Positions 8,297-17,243 of a DNA stretch of 64,000 bases are shown here, in pieces (positions within the stretch are counted from its first letter, which is position 1; each line of letters opens with the position of its first letter). The notes beneath the pieces are model-generated. The model worked only from the letters and a program-made list of their open reading frames with translations, made no database searches and was not told the origin of the DNA. The position numbers were made by a program, and so were the translations under genes. Location: contig CAWGIM010000021.1 of the NCBI GenBank assembly GCA_963822615.1, positions 372,001-436,000 of the forward strand. Direction: 5' to 3'. This DNA is from Trebonia sp963822615. Lineage in GTDB: Bacteria > Actinomycetota > Actinomycetes > Streptosporangiales > Streptosporangiaceae.

Positions 8297-8596
8297 GCCG
8301 ACTACCAGATCCGCCAGTCCCACCAACCTCGGCCAGCGCGACCAGTAGCACCGTCCCCAGCGCATGAGGACCCGTAGCCTGCACTTCGGTTATTGCGGTA
8401 TTTCCGGTGTGCCAGGACGCACCGGAAATACCACAATAAATCTGTGCCACGCTCAAAACGTGACAAACCGGACAGGCGTGCTGGTGCAAGGTGCAAGGTG
8501 CGGTGCAGGTGCTGGGTGCTGGGTGCCGGGTGCCGGAGCGGGCGCCGGCGGTGAGAGGGGGCCGACGGAAGCTAGCGGCCAGCCGCCAGGATCCGC
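8297..8596. other. 300-base convergent intergenic region
   Basis: Lies between the 3' ends of murD2 and the pentapeptide gene. It contains a 20-bp hairpin (8390-8439) and a run of short direct repeats built on GGTGC (about 8483-8540, with heptamers such as AAGGTGC, GGTGCTG and GGTGCCG in pairs). No credible coding sequence was seen. Confidence 0.7.
8390..8439. repeat. intergenic hairpin element, copy 1
   Basis: Arms at 8390-8409 and 8420-8439 pair over 20 bp with a single C-A mismatch and a 10-base loop. The element is AT-richer than its surroundings. Its outer nine bases on each side (TTATTGCGG and CCACAATAA) are identical to the ends of the element at 31788-31855, mismatch included, while the inner stem differs. 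It could also act as a bidirectional terminator for the convergent genes here, although there is no T-run. Confidence 0.75.
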
Positions 8597-9271
8597 CTAG
8601 TCTTCCACCCGGATCCCCAGGTGGCTGGCCAGCTGCGGGGCGATGGTCATCAGCTGCGGCAGGTCGATGGTGACGCCGGCCAGGCGGTCGTAGCCCGCCT
8701 TGATCCCGGGGACGTCGCCGGTGCCCAGCCGGGCGCCCCGCAGGTCGACCTCCCGGCAGGTCGCCCGGGTGAAGTCGACGCCGGTGAGCTGGCTGCCGGG
8801 GAACCGCGCGCGCAGCAGCGTGGCCGAGCCGAAGTCCACGTCGCGCAGCACGCAGTCCTCGAACAGCACGTCGGTCAGCTTGGCGTCGCGGAAGTTCACC
8901 GAGTCGAGCTTGCAGCCGCGCAGCACCACCCGCCGCCCGATGCAGGCGTACGCCTGCACCCCGGCCAGCACGCAGCCGCTGAACCAGGCGTCGGTCAGCG
9001 ACACCTCGGCCATGTCCACCGCCACCAGCCGGGTCTCGCCGAACCAGACGTCCGACAGCCGGGAGCGGCGCAGCCGCCCGCCGTCGAAGCCGGAACCGCC
9101 GGTGAACGCGCACTCCATGAAGCGGCCGCCGGCCGCGTCGGCCTCGCTGAACTGCGCGCCCGCGAACAGCATCCGGTCGTAGTCGCCTTCCCGCTCAAGC
9201 TCTGCTGACGGGGGAAAGGCCTGCAGCCAAGCCGCGAAAGGGAGGTCTTCGACCGCACGTGGTGACTTCAC
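8597..9271 (-). CDS. pentapeptide repeat protein
   Basis: A 224-aa protein whose central region (about residues 35-195) is built of pentapeptide repeats with a hydrophobic centre every fifth residue, such as LRGCKLDSVNFRDAKLTDVL and LRDVDFGSATLLRARF. This predicts a right-handed quadrilateral beta helix. Some members mimic DNA and protect gyrase from quinolones, but most have no known role. There is no signal peptide, so it is probably cytosolic. It starts at GTG 9271 and is divergent from the F420 reductase gene, with only 24 bases between the starts. Confidence 0.88.
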   Translation of the reverse strand: MKSPRAVEDLPFAAWLQAFPPSAELEREGDYDRMLFAGAQFSEADAAGGRFMECAFTGGSGFDGGRLRRSRLSDVWFGETRLVAVDMAEVSLTDAWFSGCVLAGVQAYACIGRRVVLRGCKLDSVNFRDAKLTDVLFEDCVLRDVDFGSATLLRARFPGSQLTGVDFTRATCREVDLRGARLGTGDVPGIKAGYDRLAGVTIDLPQLMTIAPQLASHLGIRVED

Positions 9272-9295
9272 GTTTTGCTTCCTAAACTAAACGTC
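9272..9295. promoter_or_regulatory. 24-base divergent promoter region
   Basis: The AT-rich gap separates the GTG of the pentapeptide gene from the ATG of the F420 reductase gene. On the plus strand TAAACT (9283-9288) ends 7 bases before the ATG, a spacing expected of a leaderless promoter. The two promoters must overlap each other and the coding starts. Confidence 0.4.
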
Positions 9296-9730
9296 ATGAC
9301 AGAGAGCCATGAGCCGGCAGCTAACGACTTCAACGGCAAGATCATCGCTGAGTTCCGGGCCAACGACGGCAAGGTAGGCGGACCCTTCGCGGGGACGGAC
9401 ATGCTCCTGCTGCACCATACCGGGGCGCGCAGCGGCGCCGAGCGGGTGAGCCCGCTCGCGTTCCAGCGGGTGGGCGGCTCCTACGCGGTCTTCGCCTCCA
9501 AGGCGGGCGCACCTGACAACCCGGCCTGGTTCCACAACCTTGTCGTCCACCCGGACACCGTAGTTGAGGTCGGCGAAGGCACCGTGCAAGTGCGGGCGCG
9601 GGTGGCCCAGCCGGCCGAGCGCGACGTCATCTGGGAGCGGCAGAAGGAGCGTAATCCGGGTTTTGCCGATTACGAGGTCAAGGCGGCGCCGCGGACGATC
9701 CCGGTGGTGGTGCTCGATCCGGTGAAATGA
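9296..9730 (+). CDS. nitroreductase-family deazaflavin (F420)-dependent oxidoreductase, Ddn type
   Basis: A 144-aa single-domain split-barrel protein of the Ddn/FDOR-A group, which uses reduced coenzyme F420 for hydride transfer. Family landmarks are visible: LLLHHTGARSGAERVSPLAF near residues 40-60, PAWFHNLVVHPDTVVEV near 80-96, and AERDVIWERQKERNPGFADY near the C-terminus. Substrates of most members are unknown; mycobacterial Ddn reduces quinones and activates nitroimidazoles. ATG 9296 was chosen over an upstream in-frame start at 9275 because of the TAAACT box. The gene is followed 60 bases later by a carboxylesterase on the same strand. Confidence 0.9.
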   Translation: MTESHEPAANDFNGKIIAEFRANDGKVGGPFAGTDMLLLHHTGARSGAERVSPLAFQRVGGSYAVFASKAGAPDNPAWFHNLVVHPDTVVEVGEGTVQVRARVAQPAERDVIWERQKERNPGFADYEVKAAPRTIPVVVLDPVK

Positions 9731-9790
9731 CTTACAGTCGGGGAGAGTGTCCTTTATCGCTCCACTGCTGTAGCGGGAGGTCGCCCCCCA

Positions 9791-11299
9791 ATGGGCCCAG
9801 CCGATCCAGAGGTTTCTACTACCGTCGGCCGGGTCCGGGGGAGGTCGGAGCACGGCAACGCCGTGTTCCGTGGCATCCCGTTCGCGAAGCCGCCGCTCGG
9901 CGCGCTCCGTTTCGCTGCCCCCGAGCCGCCCGCCCGCTGGTCCGGGGTCCGCCCGGCGGCCGAGTTCGGGCCGGTCAGCCCGCAGCTCCGGGCGCCAGAC
10001 GGCATCCGCCTGCCCGGTGCCGCGCCGCTGCCGCCGGACACCACCGGCGAGTGGCTGACCGTCAACGTGTGGACCCCGGACACCGGGGCGGGCGCGCTGC
10101 CGGTCATGCTGTGGCTGCACGGCGGCGGCTACCAGGTCGGCTCGGGCGGCCCCGGTTACGACGGCTCCCCGTTCGCCAGCGCGGGCGCGGTCTTCGTCTC
10201 CTGCAACTACCGCCTCGGGGTGGAGGGGTTCGCGCAGATCGACGGTGCGCCCGCCAACCGGGGGCTGCTCGACGCGGTAGCGGCGCTGCGCTGGGTGCGG
10301 GACAACATCGAGGCCTTCGGCGGCGACCCGGCCAACGTGACCGTGTTCGGCGAGTCGGCCGGGGCGGGCGTCATCGCGGCGCTGCTGGCGATGGAGAGCG
10401 CCCGCGGCCTGTTCCGGCGGGCCATCGCCCAGTCGGTGCCCGGCACCTTCTTCGCCCCCGAGCTGGCGGCCCGGATCACCGCGGCGATCGCGGCGGCGGC
10501 GGGACTGCCGCCCAGCCACGCCGCGCTGGCCGGGGCCGACCCCATGCGGCTGGTCGCGGCCCAGGTCGAGGTGGCCGCGGCGATGCGGCAGCACCGGGAG
10601 TGGGGCGCGATACGGCTCACCGACACCCCGTTCTCCCCGGTGGTGGACGGCACCGTGCTGCCGCGCGCCCCGTGGCGGGCGCTGGTGTCCGGCGCCGCCC
10701 GCGAGGTGGACCTGCTGATCGGGCACAACCAGCACGAGTACCGGCTGTACCTGGCCGCCTCCGGACGGCTCGGCCAGGTCACCGAGGACGAGGCGGCGAC
10801 CGCGCTTGACTACTTCGCGCCGGCCCCGGACGGGCCCGCCGGGTACCGCGCGGTGTACGCCGGGCAGGACGCGGGCGGCCTGCTCGAGGTCGCCTTCTCC
10901 GACTGGCTGTTCCGCATGCCGACCTTGCACCTAGCGCAGGCGCACGCCATGTCGGGCGGCAGCACCTACCTGTACGAGCTGACCGCGCAGGCGCCGGCCG
11001 GGCCGTTCGGCGCCTGCCACGCGCTCGACCTGCCGCTGCTCTTCGGTGCCTACAGCGAGGGCATCGGCCTGCTGCTGACCGGCGCCGAGCCGTCAGCCGA
11101 GTTCGTCGCCCTGGGCGACCTGATGCGCCGCGAGTGGCTCGACTTCGCCGCCTGCGGCAGCCCCGGGTGGGCGCCCTACGGCACCGCGCACCGCACCACC
11201 CGCGTCTACGACCTGCAGCCGGACGTCTGCTCCTACCCGGAAGAGGCCTCCATGCACCTGTGGGAGAGGCACATGTTCGACGCGATCGAGCTGCCCTGA
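9791..11299 (+). CDS. type B carboxylesterase/lipase family protein
   Basis: A 502-aa alpha/beta hydrolase of the COesterase family. The N-terminal FRGIPFAKPPLGALRF and LPVMLWLHGGGY segments form the substrate entry and oxyanion region, and the nucleophile lies in VFGESAGAG (around residue 190). The acid and His of the triad would lie in the second half (YLYELTAQAP and CHALDLPLLFG). No signal peptide is visible, so a cytosolic enzyme is likely. Members hydrolyse esters of many kinds; the natural substrate cannot be inferred. GGGAGG at 9775-9780 is a plausible ribosome binding site. Confidence 0.9.
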   Translation: MGPADPEVSTTVGRVRGRSEHGNAVFRGIPFAKPPLGALRFAAPEPPARWSGVRPAAEFGPVSPQLRAPDGIRLPGAAPLPPDTTGEWLTVNVWTPDTGAGALPVMLWLHGGGYQVGSGGPGYDGSPFASAGAVFVSCNYRLGVEGFAQIDGAPANRGLLDAVAALRWVRDNIEAFGGDPANVTVFGESAGAGVIAALLAMESARGLFRRAIAQSVPGTFFAPELAARITAAIAAAAGLPPSHAALAGADPMRLVAAQVEVAAAMRQHREWGAIRLTDTPFSPVVDGTVLPRAPWRALVSGAAREVDLLIGHNQHEYRLYLAASGRLGQVTEDEAATALDYFAPAPDGPAGYRAVYAGQDAGGLLEVAFSDWLFRMPTLHLAQAHAMSGGSTYLYELTAQAPAGPFGACHALDLPLLFGAYSEGIGLLLTGAEPSAEFVALGDLMRREWLDFAACGSPGWAPYGTAHRTTRVYDLQPDVCSYPEEASMHLWERHMFDAIELP

Positions 11300-11305
11300 C
11301 CCCAG

Positions 11306-13363
11306 CTAGCCCGCCGCCAGCCGCTGCAGCGCCCCCTTGACCACGGCCGGGTCGGTGGTCTGCCAGAACGGCGGCAGCGACGCCCGCAGGTACTCCCCGT
11401 AGCGCTTGGTGACCAGCCGGGGGTCGAGCACGGCGACCACGCCGCGGTCGTCCATCGACCGCAGCAGCCGCCCCGCCCCCTGGGCGAGCAGCAGCGCCGC
11501 GTGGTTGGCGGACACCTCCATGAAGCCGGACCCGCCGCGGGCGTCGGCCGCCCGGGTGCGGGCGGAGGCGAGCGGGTCGTCCGGCCGCGGGAACGGAATC
11601 CGGTCGATCACCACCAGGCGCAGCGACGGGCCGGGCACGTCCACCCCCTGCCACAGCGACAGCGTGCCGAACAGGCAGGTCGGCTCGTCGGCGGCGAACT
11701 CCTTGACAAGCTGCATGGTGGAGTCGTCACCTTGGCAGAGCACCGGGTAGGGGACCGACTCGCGCATCGCGGCGGCGGCCGCCTTGGCCGCCCGCATGGA
11801 CGAGAACAGCCCCAGGGTGCGCCCGCCCGCCGCCTTGATCAGCTCCCACAGCTCGTCCATGTACTCCGGCGGCAGCCCGTCCCTGGACGGCAGCGGCAGG
11901 TGCTTGGCGACGTAGAGGATGCCGCTGCGGCCGTGCGTGAACGGCGAGCCCACGTCGATCCCGGTCCACTCGGTCCCGATGGCGGCCGCGTCGAGCCCCC
12001 ACTGCCGGGCCAGCGGGGTGAACGAGCCGCCCAGCGTCAGCGTGGCCGAGGTGAGCACCACCGTCCGGTCGGCGAACAGGTGCTCGGCCAGGGCCGCGCC
12101 CACCTCGAGCGGCGCGACGTGCAGTGACGGCGGGCGGGTGCTGCTGTCGGACCAGTCGTCCGGCCGGGACAGCCAGACCACTTCCTCCCGCTCGGCGATC
12201 GGCTGGTCGAAGGAAGTGATCATCCGGTCCGCCGTCACCGCCAGCTCCTCCAGGCTGACCAGCGCCGTCTGGGCGGCGGTGACCTCGGCCGGGTCGGCGT
12301 CGTCGCCGCCGGAGGCGGCCGCGATCTTCCGCACCTGGGCGGCGCAGCCGGAGGCGGCGTCGCGCAGCGCGGCCAGCGTGGCCGCCAGCCCCTGGTCGAG
12401 CCGGTCCATCCGCCCGGCGGGCATGGTGGTGAGCAGCGGGGTCAGCGCGTGGCCGGCCTCGGACAGCCGGGCGGTCTCGGTGTCGTCCGCCAGCCGGCCG
12501 CTGCGCCGGACCGCGAAGTCGACCGCGAAGGCGGACAGCTCCCCGGTGGCGACCGAGGTGACCCGGTCGACCAGCTCGTGCGCCTCGTCCACGATGACGA
12601 CGCGGTGCTCGGGCAGGATGCCGCCGTCGCCGAGGGTGTCGATGGCGAGCAGCGCGTGGTTGGTGACCACCACGTCGGCGGCGGCGGCGGTGCGCCGGGC
12701 CCGCTCGGAGTAGCACTGCAGGCCGAACGGGCAGCGGCCCGCCCCCAGGCACTCCCGCGCGGTCACCGCGACCTGCCGCCAGGCCTGGTCGGGCACGCCG
12801 GGGACGATCTCATCGCGGTCCCCGGTCTCGGTCGAGGTCGCCCACTGATGCAGCCGCTGGACGTGCGCGCCGAGCTGGCTGGCGGGCCCTGAGCCGCCGG
12901 ACCCAGCGCCGCCGAAACCCTGGCCGCCGGCCGCGTCGAACAGCGCGTCCTGCTCGTCCTCGGGCCCGTTGCGCAGCTTGTTGAGGCACAGGTAGTTGTT
13001 GCGGCCCTTGAGGATGGCGAACTCGGGGGTGCGGCCGAGCGGCTCGCGCAGCGCCTCGGCCAGCCGCGGCAGGTCCCGGTCGACTAGCTGCCGCTGCAGG
13101 GCGATGGTGGCGGTGGACACCACCACCGGGCCGCGCTTGTCCGCCGCGAGCTGCAGCGCGGGCACCAGGTAGGCGAGTGACTTGCCGGTGCCGGTGCCGG
13201 CCTGCACCGCGAGGTGGGTCCGGTCGGCCACCGCGTCCCAGACGGCCTGCGCCATCACCGTCTGCCCGGGGCGCTCGGCGCCGCCGATCGAGTCCACCGC
13301 GGCCGCCAGCAGTTCCTGCAGGGGGGTCTGGGTCGCGGGAACCGCCTCGGAAGCACTGGCCAC
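11306..13363 (-). CDS. ATP-dependent DNA helicase, DinG/YoaA type (XPD-like)
   Basis: A 685-aa superfamily 2 helicase. Motif I QAGTGTGKSLAYLVPAL, the DEAH box VIVDEAHEL and the late motifs LFGTLSLWQGVDVPG and QGAGRLLRS are clear. Between motifs I and II, cysteines in NYLCLNKL, ARECLGAGRCPFGLQCYS fit the Fe-S cluster of the DinG/XPD group. Such helicases unwind forked or R-loop DNA 5' to 3' and act in repair. The gene converges on the carboxylesterase gene, with only 6 bases between stops, and is divergent from the gamma-carbonic-anhydrase-like gene. Confidence 0.92.
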   Translation of the reverse strand: MASASEAVPATQTPLQELLAAAVDSIGGAERPGQTVMAQAVWDAVADRTHLAVQAGTGTGKSLAYLVPALQLAADKRGPVVVSTATIALQRQLVDRDLPRLAEALREPLGRTPEFAILKGRNNYLCLNKLRNGPEDEQDALFDAAGGQGFGGAGSGGSGPASQLGAHVQRLHQWATSTETGDRDEIVPGVPDQAWRQVAVTARECLGAGRCPFGLQCYSERARRTAAAADVVVTNHALLAIDTLGDGGILPEHRVVIVDEAHELVDRVTSVATGELSAFAVDFAVRRSGRLADDTETARLSEAGHALTPLLTTMPAGRMDRLDQGLAATLAALRDAASGCAAQVRKIAAASGGDDADPAEVTAAQTALVSLEELAVTADRMITSFDQPIAEREEVVWLSRPDDWSDSSTRPPSLHVAPLEVGAALAEHLFADRTVVLTSATLTLGGSFTPLARQWGLDAAAIGTEWTGIDVGSPFTHGRSGILYVAKHLPLPSRDGLPPEYMDELWELIKAAGGRTLGLFSSMRAAKAAAAAMRESVPYPVLCQGDDSTMQLVKEFAADEPTCLFGTLSLWQGVDVPGPSLRLVVIDRIPFPRPDDPLASARTRAADARGGSGFMEVSANHAALLLAQGAGRLLRSMDDRGVVAVLDPRLVTKRYGEYLRASLPPFWQTTDPAVVKGALQRLAAG

Positions 13364-13387
13364 GAGCCAAGACGCTACCGTAAGGGT

Positions 13388-13906
13388 GTGTCAATTTACG
13401 CCCTGGATGACGATGAGCCGCAGATCGACGAAACCGCTTACGTTGCCCCTGATGCCGTTGTTATCGGGCGGGTGACGATCGGCCCGGAGGCCTCGGTCTG
13501 GCCGGGCGCGGTGCTGCGCGGCGACCACGGCTACATCACCATCGGCGCCCGCACCTCGGTGCAGGACGGCACGGTGGTGCACTGCACCGAGAAGTACCCG
13601 ACGATCATCGGCGACGACTGCGTGGTCGGGCACAACGCCCACCTGGAGGGCTGCGTGGTCGAGGACGGCTGCCTGATCGGCTCGGGCAGCGTCACGCTGA
13701 ACGGGGTGACGGTCGGCCGCGGCTCGATCGTCGCGGCCGGCGCCGTGGTTTCCGAGCGGTTCCAGGTCCCGCCGGGCTCGCTGGTTGCGGGGGTGCCCGG
13801 CAAGATAAAGCGGTCGGATGTGGACGCCGGCTGGACTGAGGGCGCGGTGCAGAGCTACATCAAGACGGCCCGCCATCACCGGGCCGGGCTGCGCAGGCTG
13901 GACTGA
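13388..13906 (+). CDS. gamma carbonic anhydrase-family protein
   Basis: A 172-aa left-handed beta-helix protein with hexapeptide repeats (IGPEASVWPGAVLRGD, ITIGARTSVQDGTVVH, IIGDDCVVGHNAHLEGC). Metal-binding His residues are expected in VVHC and VVGHNAH, as in Cam/YrdA/PaaY proteins. Many relatives do not show carbonic anhydrase activity, so the reaction is uncertain. It forms a trimer in known structures. The GTG at 13388 was chosen because the product begins exactly at the conserved domain and TACCGT (13376-13381) ends 6 bases upstream, a leaderless arrangement. Confidence 0.88.
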   Translation: MSIYALDDDEPQIDETAYVAPDAVVIGRVTIGPEASVWPGAVLRGDHGYITIGARTSVQDGTVVHCTEKYPTIIGDDCVVGHNAHLEGCVVEDGCLIGSGSVTLNGVTVGRGSIVAAGAVVSERFQVPPGSLVAGVPGKIKRSDVDAGWTEGAVQSYIKTARHHRAGLRRLD

Positions 13907-13972
13907 GCGCTACCGGGGTCATCCGCGGAACACGCGCGTTCGGGTCTCGGCCGGGATCAGGCATCCGGACTG

Positions 13973-14809
13973 TCAAGTGAAATGGGTGACGCCGCCGACT
14001 ACCCGCAGCGTCTTATTGGTGGGCAGTCTTTTACCGGTGGGCCGGCGGCCCGGGGCCAGCGACGGGCGCCAGCCGCTGACGGGGACCAGGCCGGGAGGAA
14101 CCAGCGCCGACCCGAAAATGGCCGAGATCTCCGCTTCGGTGCGGAAGACGGCCGGAGCGGATGCATCGCGGTAAGTTTCCCGGATCTCGGCTGCGATCTC
14201 GGGCCGGACGCCGTCGGACGTAATGTGGCTGAGGGCGAGGACGGAGCCGGGCGCGAGTTGTGCGCGCAACGAGGAGATGATGGCGGCCGGATCGTCCGCC
14301 TCCACGAAGTGCATGACCGCGATGCACAGCAAGCCAGTCGGCTGGCGCGGGTCGATGAGGTCTGTGAGCGCGCTGTGGGCGAGCATTGCCTGCGGGTCGC
14401 GGATGTCGGCCTGAACGGAGCCGACTCCAGCCACCTGGCCGGAAAGCGCGTGGTTATGGCTGGCGACGATGGGGTCACTGTCGACGTAGACGACGCGCGC
14501 CGCGCGCTGGTAATGCTGCGCGATCTCGTGGACGGCTGGCCGGGCGGGGAGGCCTGAGCCGAGGTCGAGGAACTGGCGGATGCCCCGCGCGGCCATGTAC
14601 CGGGTGGCGCGGAGCGCGAAGTCACGGTTGGCGCGGGCCACCGCGAGTCCGTCCGGAACGACGGTGAGGAGGTACTCGGCGGCGTCCCGGTCGGCCTGGA
14701 AGTTGTCTTTGCCGCCGAGCCAGTAGTTGTACATCCGGGCAGGGTGGGGCCTGGAGATGTCGAGGCTGGGGAGGCGGAGGAACTCGGCCCGGGAGGCACT
14801 GTCGCTCAT
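13973..14809 (-). CDS. SAM-dependent methyltransferase, PF04672 (DUF574) family
   Basis: A 278-aa actinobacteria-specific methyltransferase. The N-terminal hallmark PHPARMYNYWLGGKDNF is followed by the SAM-binding FLDLGSGLP and VVYVDSDPIV segments. Members are numerous in actinomycetes and mostly unassigned. ATG 14809 is preceded by GAGGAGA at a good distance, which decides it over an in-frame ATG 39 bases upstream. It lies 112 bases downstream of the LuxR-type regulator gene on the same strand. Confidence 0.9.
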   Translation of the reverse strand: MSDSASRAEFLRLPSLDISRPHPARMYNYWLGGKDNFQADRDAAEYLLTVVPDGLAVARANRDFALRATRYMAARGIRQFLDLGSGLPARPAVHEIAQHYQRAARVVYVDSDPIVASHNHALSGQVAGVGSVQADIRDPQAMLAHSALTDLIDPRQPTGLLCIAVMHFVEADDPAAIISSLRAQLAPGSVLALSHITSDGVRPEIAAEIRETYRDASAPAVFRTEAEISAIFGSALVPPGLVPVSGWRPSLAPGRRPTGKRLPTNKTLRVVGGVTHFT

Positions 14810-14920
14810 CCGCGGATCTCCTCGTTTGCCGGTCACGAAGGCCCCCATGCTTCACCGGCGGTGCACCCGGCGGAAGGGTAAGGTCACCCCCCTGGGTGCC
14901 TGTCCAGCCTGGTGGCCCGG

Positions 14921-17236
14921 TTAGCTGCCCTCGGCGGTGGTCCAGGCGGCGACCTGCGCCCGGGAGGTGAAGCCGAGCTTGGCCAGGATGCGCTCGACGT
15001 GGCCGTCCACGGTACGTTGCGAGATGACCAGGCGCGCGGCGATGGCCCGGTTGCTCAGGCCGTCGGCGACCAGTGCGGCGACCTCCCGTTCCCGGCCGGT
15101 GAGCGGTCCGGCCGGCGGCGGCGGGGCGGCGGGAGGGCCCTCCACGACCGAGCCGATGGCGGATTCCACGGTGGAATGACGTCCCTGGCGGCTGGCGACG
15201 GCCAGCTCCCGCCGCCCGAGCGCCCGGCGCACCTGGGCTTCGCACGCGGCCCGGTGCCCTGCCAGCAGCGGGCCGAACGCGGCGATGGTCGTCCCGATCA
15301 GCGACCAGACCGACTCGGCGGTGGCCAGGAGCAGTGCTGCCCGCGCGTCGTCGCCGTCCGACCCGGCGATCCAGGCGAGCAGCTCGATGACCAGCGCGAC
15401 GCCGACCGGGTCGTTAAAGCCACGGTGGATTTCGAGGGCCGAGCGCGCCAGGTCCGCTGCTTGCGGGCCGTGCTGCTTCCAGGTGTCGAAGGCCAGCACC
15501 CACAGGGTGTAGGAGCGGCACAGCAGCTCACCGCGCGCCTCGCCCGCGCGCAGTGCCTCCCCGCAGACCGCCTGCGCGCGGGAGCTGTCGCCGCGGTGCG
15601 CCAGGGAGATCGCGAGCTGGAAATAGGCCCACCCGCTGCCCTCCGCGTCGGCGGTGCCGGCGAAAATCAGCAGCGCCTCCTCGAACAACGTGACCGCTTC
15701 GCTGATCCGGCCGCTGAACAGCTCCGCCGTGCCGCGCAGGCTGCGCGCGAACCCCTGCGCCCGCTGGTCGCCGAGCGAGGCGGCAAGAGCGTCGCATTCA
15801 TCGAGCCGGGACAGGGCAGCCGGGCCGTCGCCCTGCAGCAGGCAGACCCAGCCCGCTACCCACAGGGCGTGCACCCTGGCGCCGTCACCGCCTTCGCCCT
15901 GAGCGGGGAGCGCCAGGGCACGGTCGAGCCAGCGCCTGCCTTCCACCAGGTAGCCGTCGGCCAGCCAGTAGCTGCGCAGGGCGGCGGTGAACTCGAGTGC
16001 CGCCCGCGGGCCGGCCGGGTCCGCGCTGGCGGACTCCAGGGCCGCCTGCAGGTTGGCGTGCTCGCTGCGCAGCCGGGCCAGGTCTTCCTGCTGCCGGGGG
16101 CCGTACCACCGGGTCGCCATTTCCTGTGCCAGGGCAAGGTAGAAGTCGCGATGCCGCAGCCGGAGCGCTTCTTCCTCCCCGGCCGCCGTGAGCCGTTCCC
16201 GGCCGTACTGGCGGAGCGTCTCAAGCAGCCGGTAGCGCATACCGCCGCCGTGCAACTCGGCCAGCACGATGGACTGAGCGACGAGCTCGTGCAGGTTGTC
16301 CAGGATCGAGTTCGCCGGCAGGCTCGGCCCGCTGCACACCGTCTCGGCGGCTTCCAGGTCAAAGGTTCCGGAGAAGACCGACAGCCGCGTCCATAGCAGC
16401 CGTTCCTCAGTCGAGCACAGCGAGTAGCTCCAGTCGAAAACCGCGTGCAGCGTCTGCTGCCGGGGCTGGGCAACCGAGCTGCCCCGGGTCAGCACCGTGA
16501 AACGGTGCCCTAGCCGGTCGGCGAGCTGGGCCGCGGACAGTGAGCGCAGCCGGCTCGCGGCCAGCTCGATCGCCAGCGGCAGCCCGTCCAGCTGTGCGCA
16601 TACCCGCACCACGGCCGAAGCGTTGTCTTCGGTGACCGCAAAGCCCGGCCGCAGCGCCACCGTGCGGTCGGTGAGCATGGTGACCGCGTCGTACTGGCTC
16701 AGCGCCGCTACCGGGTGTGCGGCCGCCCCCGGTCCGGGGACCGGCAGGGGCAAGACGGCCAGCAGGTGCTCGCCGGTGATTCCCAGCGGCCGCCTGCTGG
16801 TCGCCAGTACCCGGACATCGCTGGTCTGGCTGAGAAGCCGGTCTACCAGGGAAGCGCAAGCGTCAGTTAGGTGCTCGCAGTTGTCCAGCACGATCAGCGC
16901 CCTTGCACCCGCCAGCTGACCGGCGATCTTTTCCGTGGCCGGGCGGGTGGACTGGTCGATGATCCCGATTGCGCTGACGACCGACTGCGGCACCTGCGAC
17001 GGATCGCTGAGAGCGGACAGGTCGGCCATCCACGTCCCGTCCGGGAACCCGCCGCGGAGCTGTCCCGCGGCCTCGATCGCCAGCCTGGTTTTGCCGACCC
17101 CGCCTATCCCGGTCAGCGTGACCAGGCGCGACTGGCCCAGCAGGCGGCGTACCGCAGCGAGCTCCCGGCGCCGTCCCACGAAACTGGTCACGGTCACCGG
17201 GAGGTTACCCGGCCGATTTCCCCCTACCGCCGCCAT
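14921..17236 (-). CDS. LuxR-family transcriptional regulator with AAA/NB-ARC ATPase domain
   Basis: A 771-aa signal-transduction ATPase. An N-terminal nucleotide-binding domain has TSFVGRRREL, the P-loop GIGGVGKTRLA (about 42-52) and Walker B ALIVLDNCEH. A winged-helix and helical region rich in TPR-like pairs follows (about 300-690). The C-terminus is a LuxR-type HTH, LTGREREVAALVADGLSNRA...TVDGHVERILAKL. Such proteins activate transcription after an unknown ligand drives ATP-dependent oligomerisation. The gene starts 7 bases after the stop of a winged-helix protein gene and is probably cotranscribed with it. Confidence 0.9.
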   Translation of the reverse strand: MAAVGGNRPGNLPVTVTSFVGRRRELAAVRRLLGQSRLVTLTGIGGVGKTRLAIEAAGQLRGGFPDGTWMADLSALSDPSQVPQSVVSAIGIIDQSTRPATEKIAGQLAGARALIVLDNCEHLTDACASLVDRLLSQTSDVRVLATSRRPLGITGEHLLAVLPLPVPGPGAAAHPVAALSQYDAVTMLTDRTVALRPGFAVTEDNASAVVRVCAQLDGLPLAIELAASRLRSLSAAQLADRLGHRFTVLTRGSSVAQPRQQTLHAVFDWSYSLCSTEERLLWTRLSVFSGTFDLEAAETVCSGPSLPANSILDNLHELVAQSIVLAELHGGGMRYRLLETLRQYGRERLTAAGEEEALRLRHRDFYLALAQEMATRWYGPRQQEDLARLRSEHANLQAALESASADPAGPRAALEFTAALRSYWLADGYLVEGRRWLDRALALPAQGEGGDGARVHALWVAGWVCLLQGDGPAALSRLDECDALAASLGDQRAQGFARSLRGTAELFSGRISEAVTLFEEALLIFAGTADAEGSGWAYFQLAISLAHRGDSSRAQAVCGEALRAGEARGELLCRSYTLWVLAFDTWKQHGPQAADLARSALEIHRGFNDPVGVALVIELLAWIAGSDGDDARAALLLATAESVWSLIGTTIAAFGPLLAGHRAACEAQVRRALGRRELAVASRQGRHSTVESAIGSVVEGPPAAPPPPAGPLTGREREVAALVADGLSNRAIAARLVISQRTVDGHVERILAKLGFTSRAQVAAWTTAEGS

Positions 17237-17243
17237 CTGCGCG

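Noticed and set aside
8302..8496. 64-aa open frame over the first hairpin element
   Set aside because: It is formed by the palindrome and flanks, has no ribosome binding site and no similarity to known proteins.
14012..14020. TTATTGGTG as another copy of the hairpin element end
   Set aside because: It is inside the methyltransferase coding sequence and has no matching right arm.
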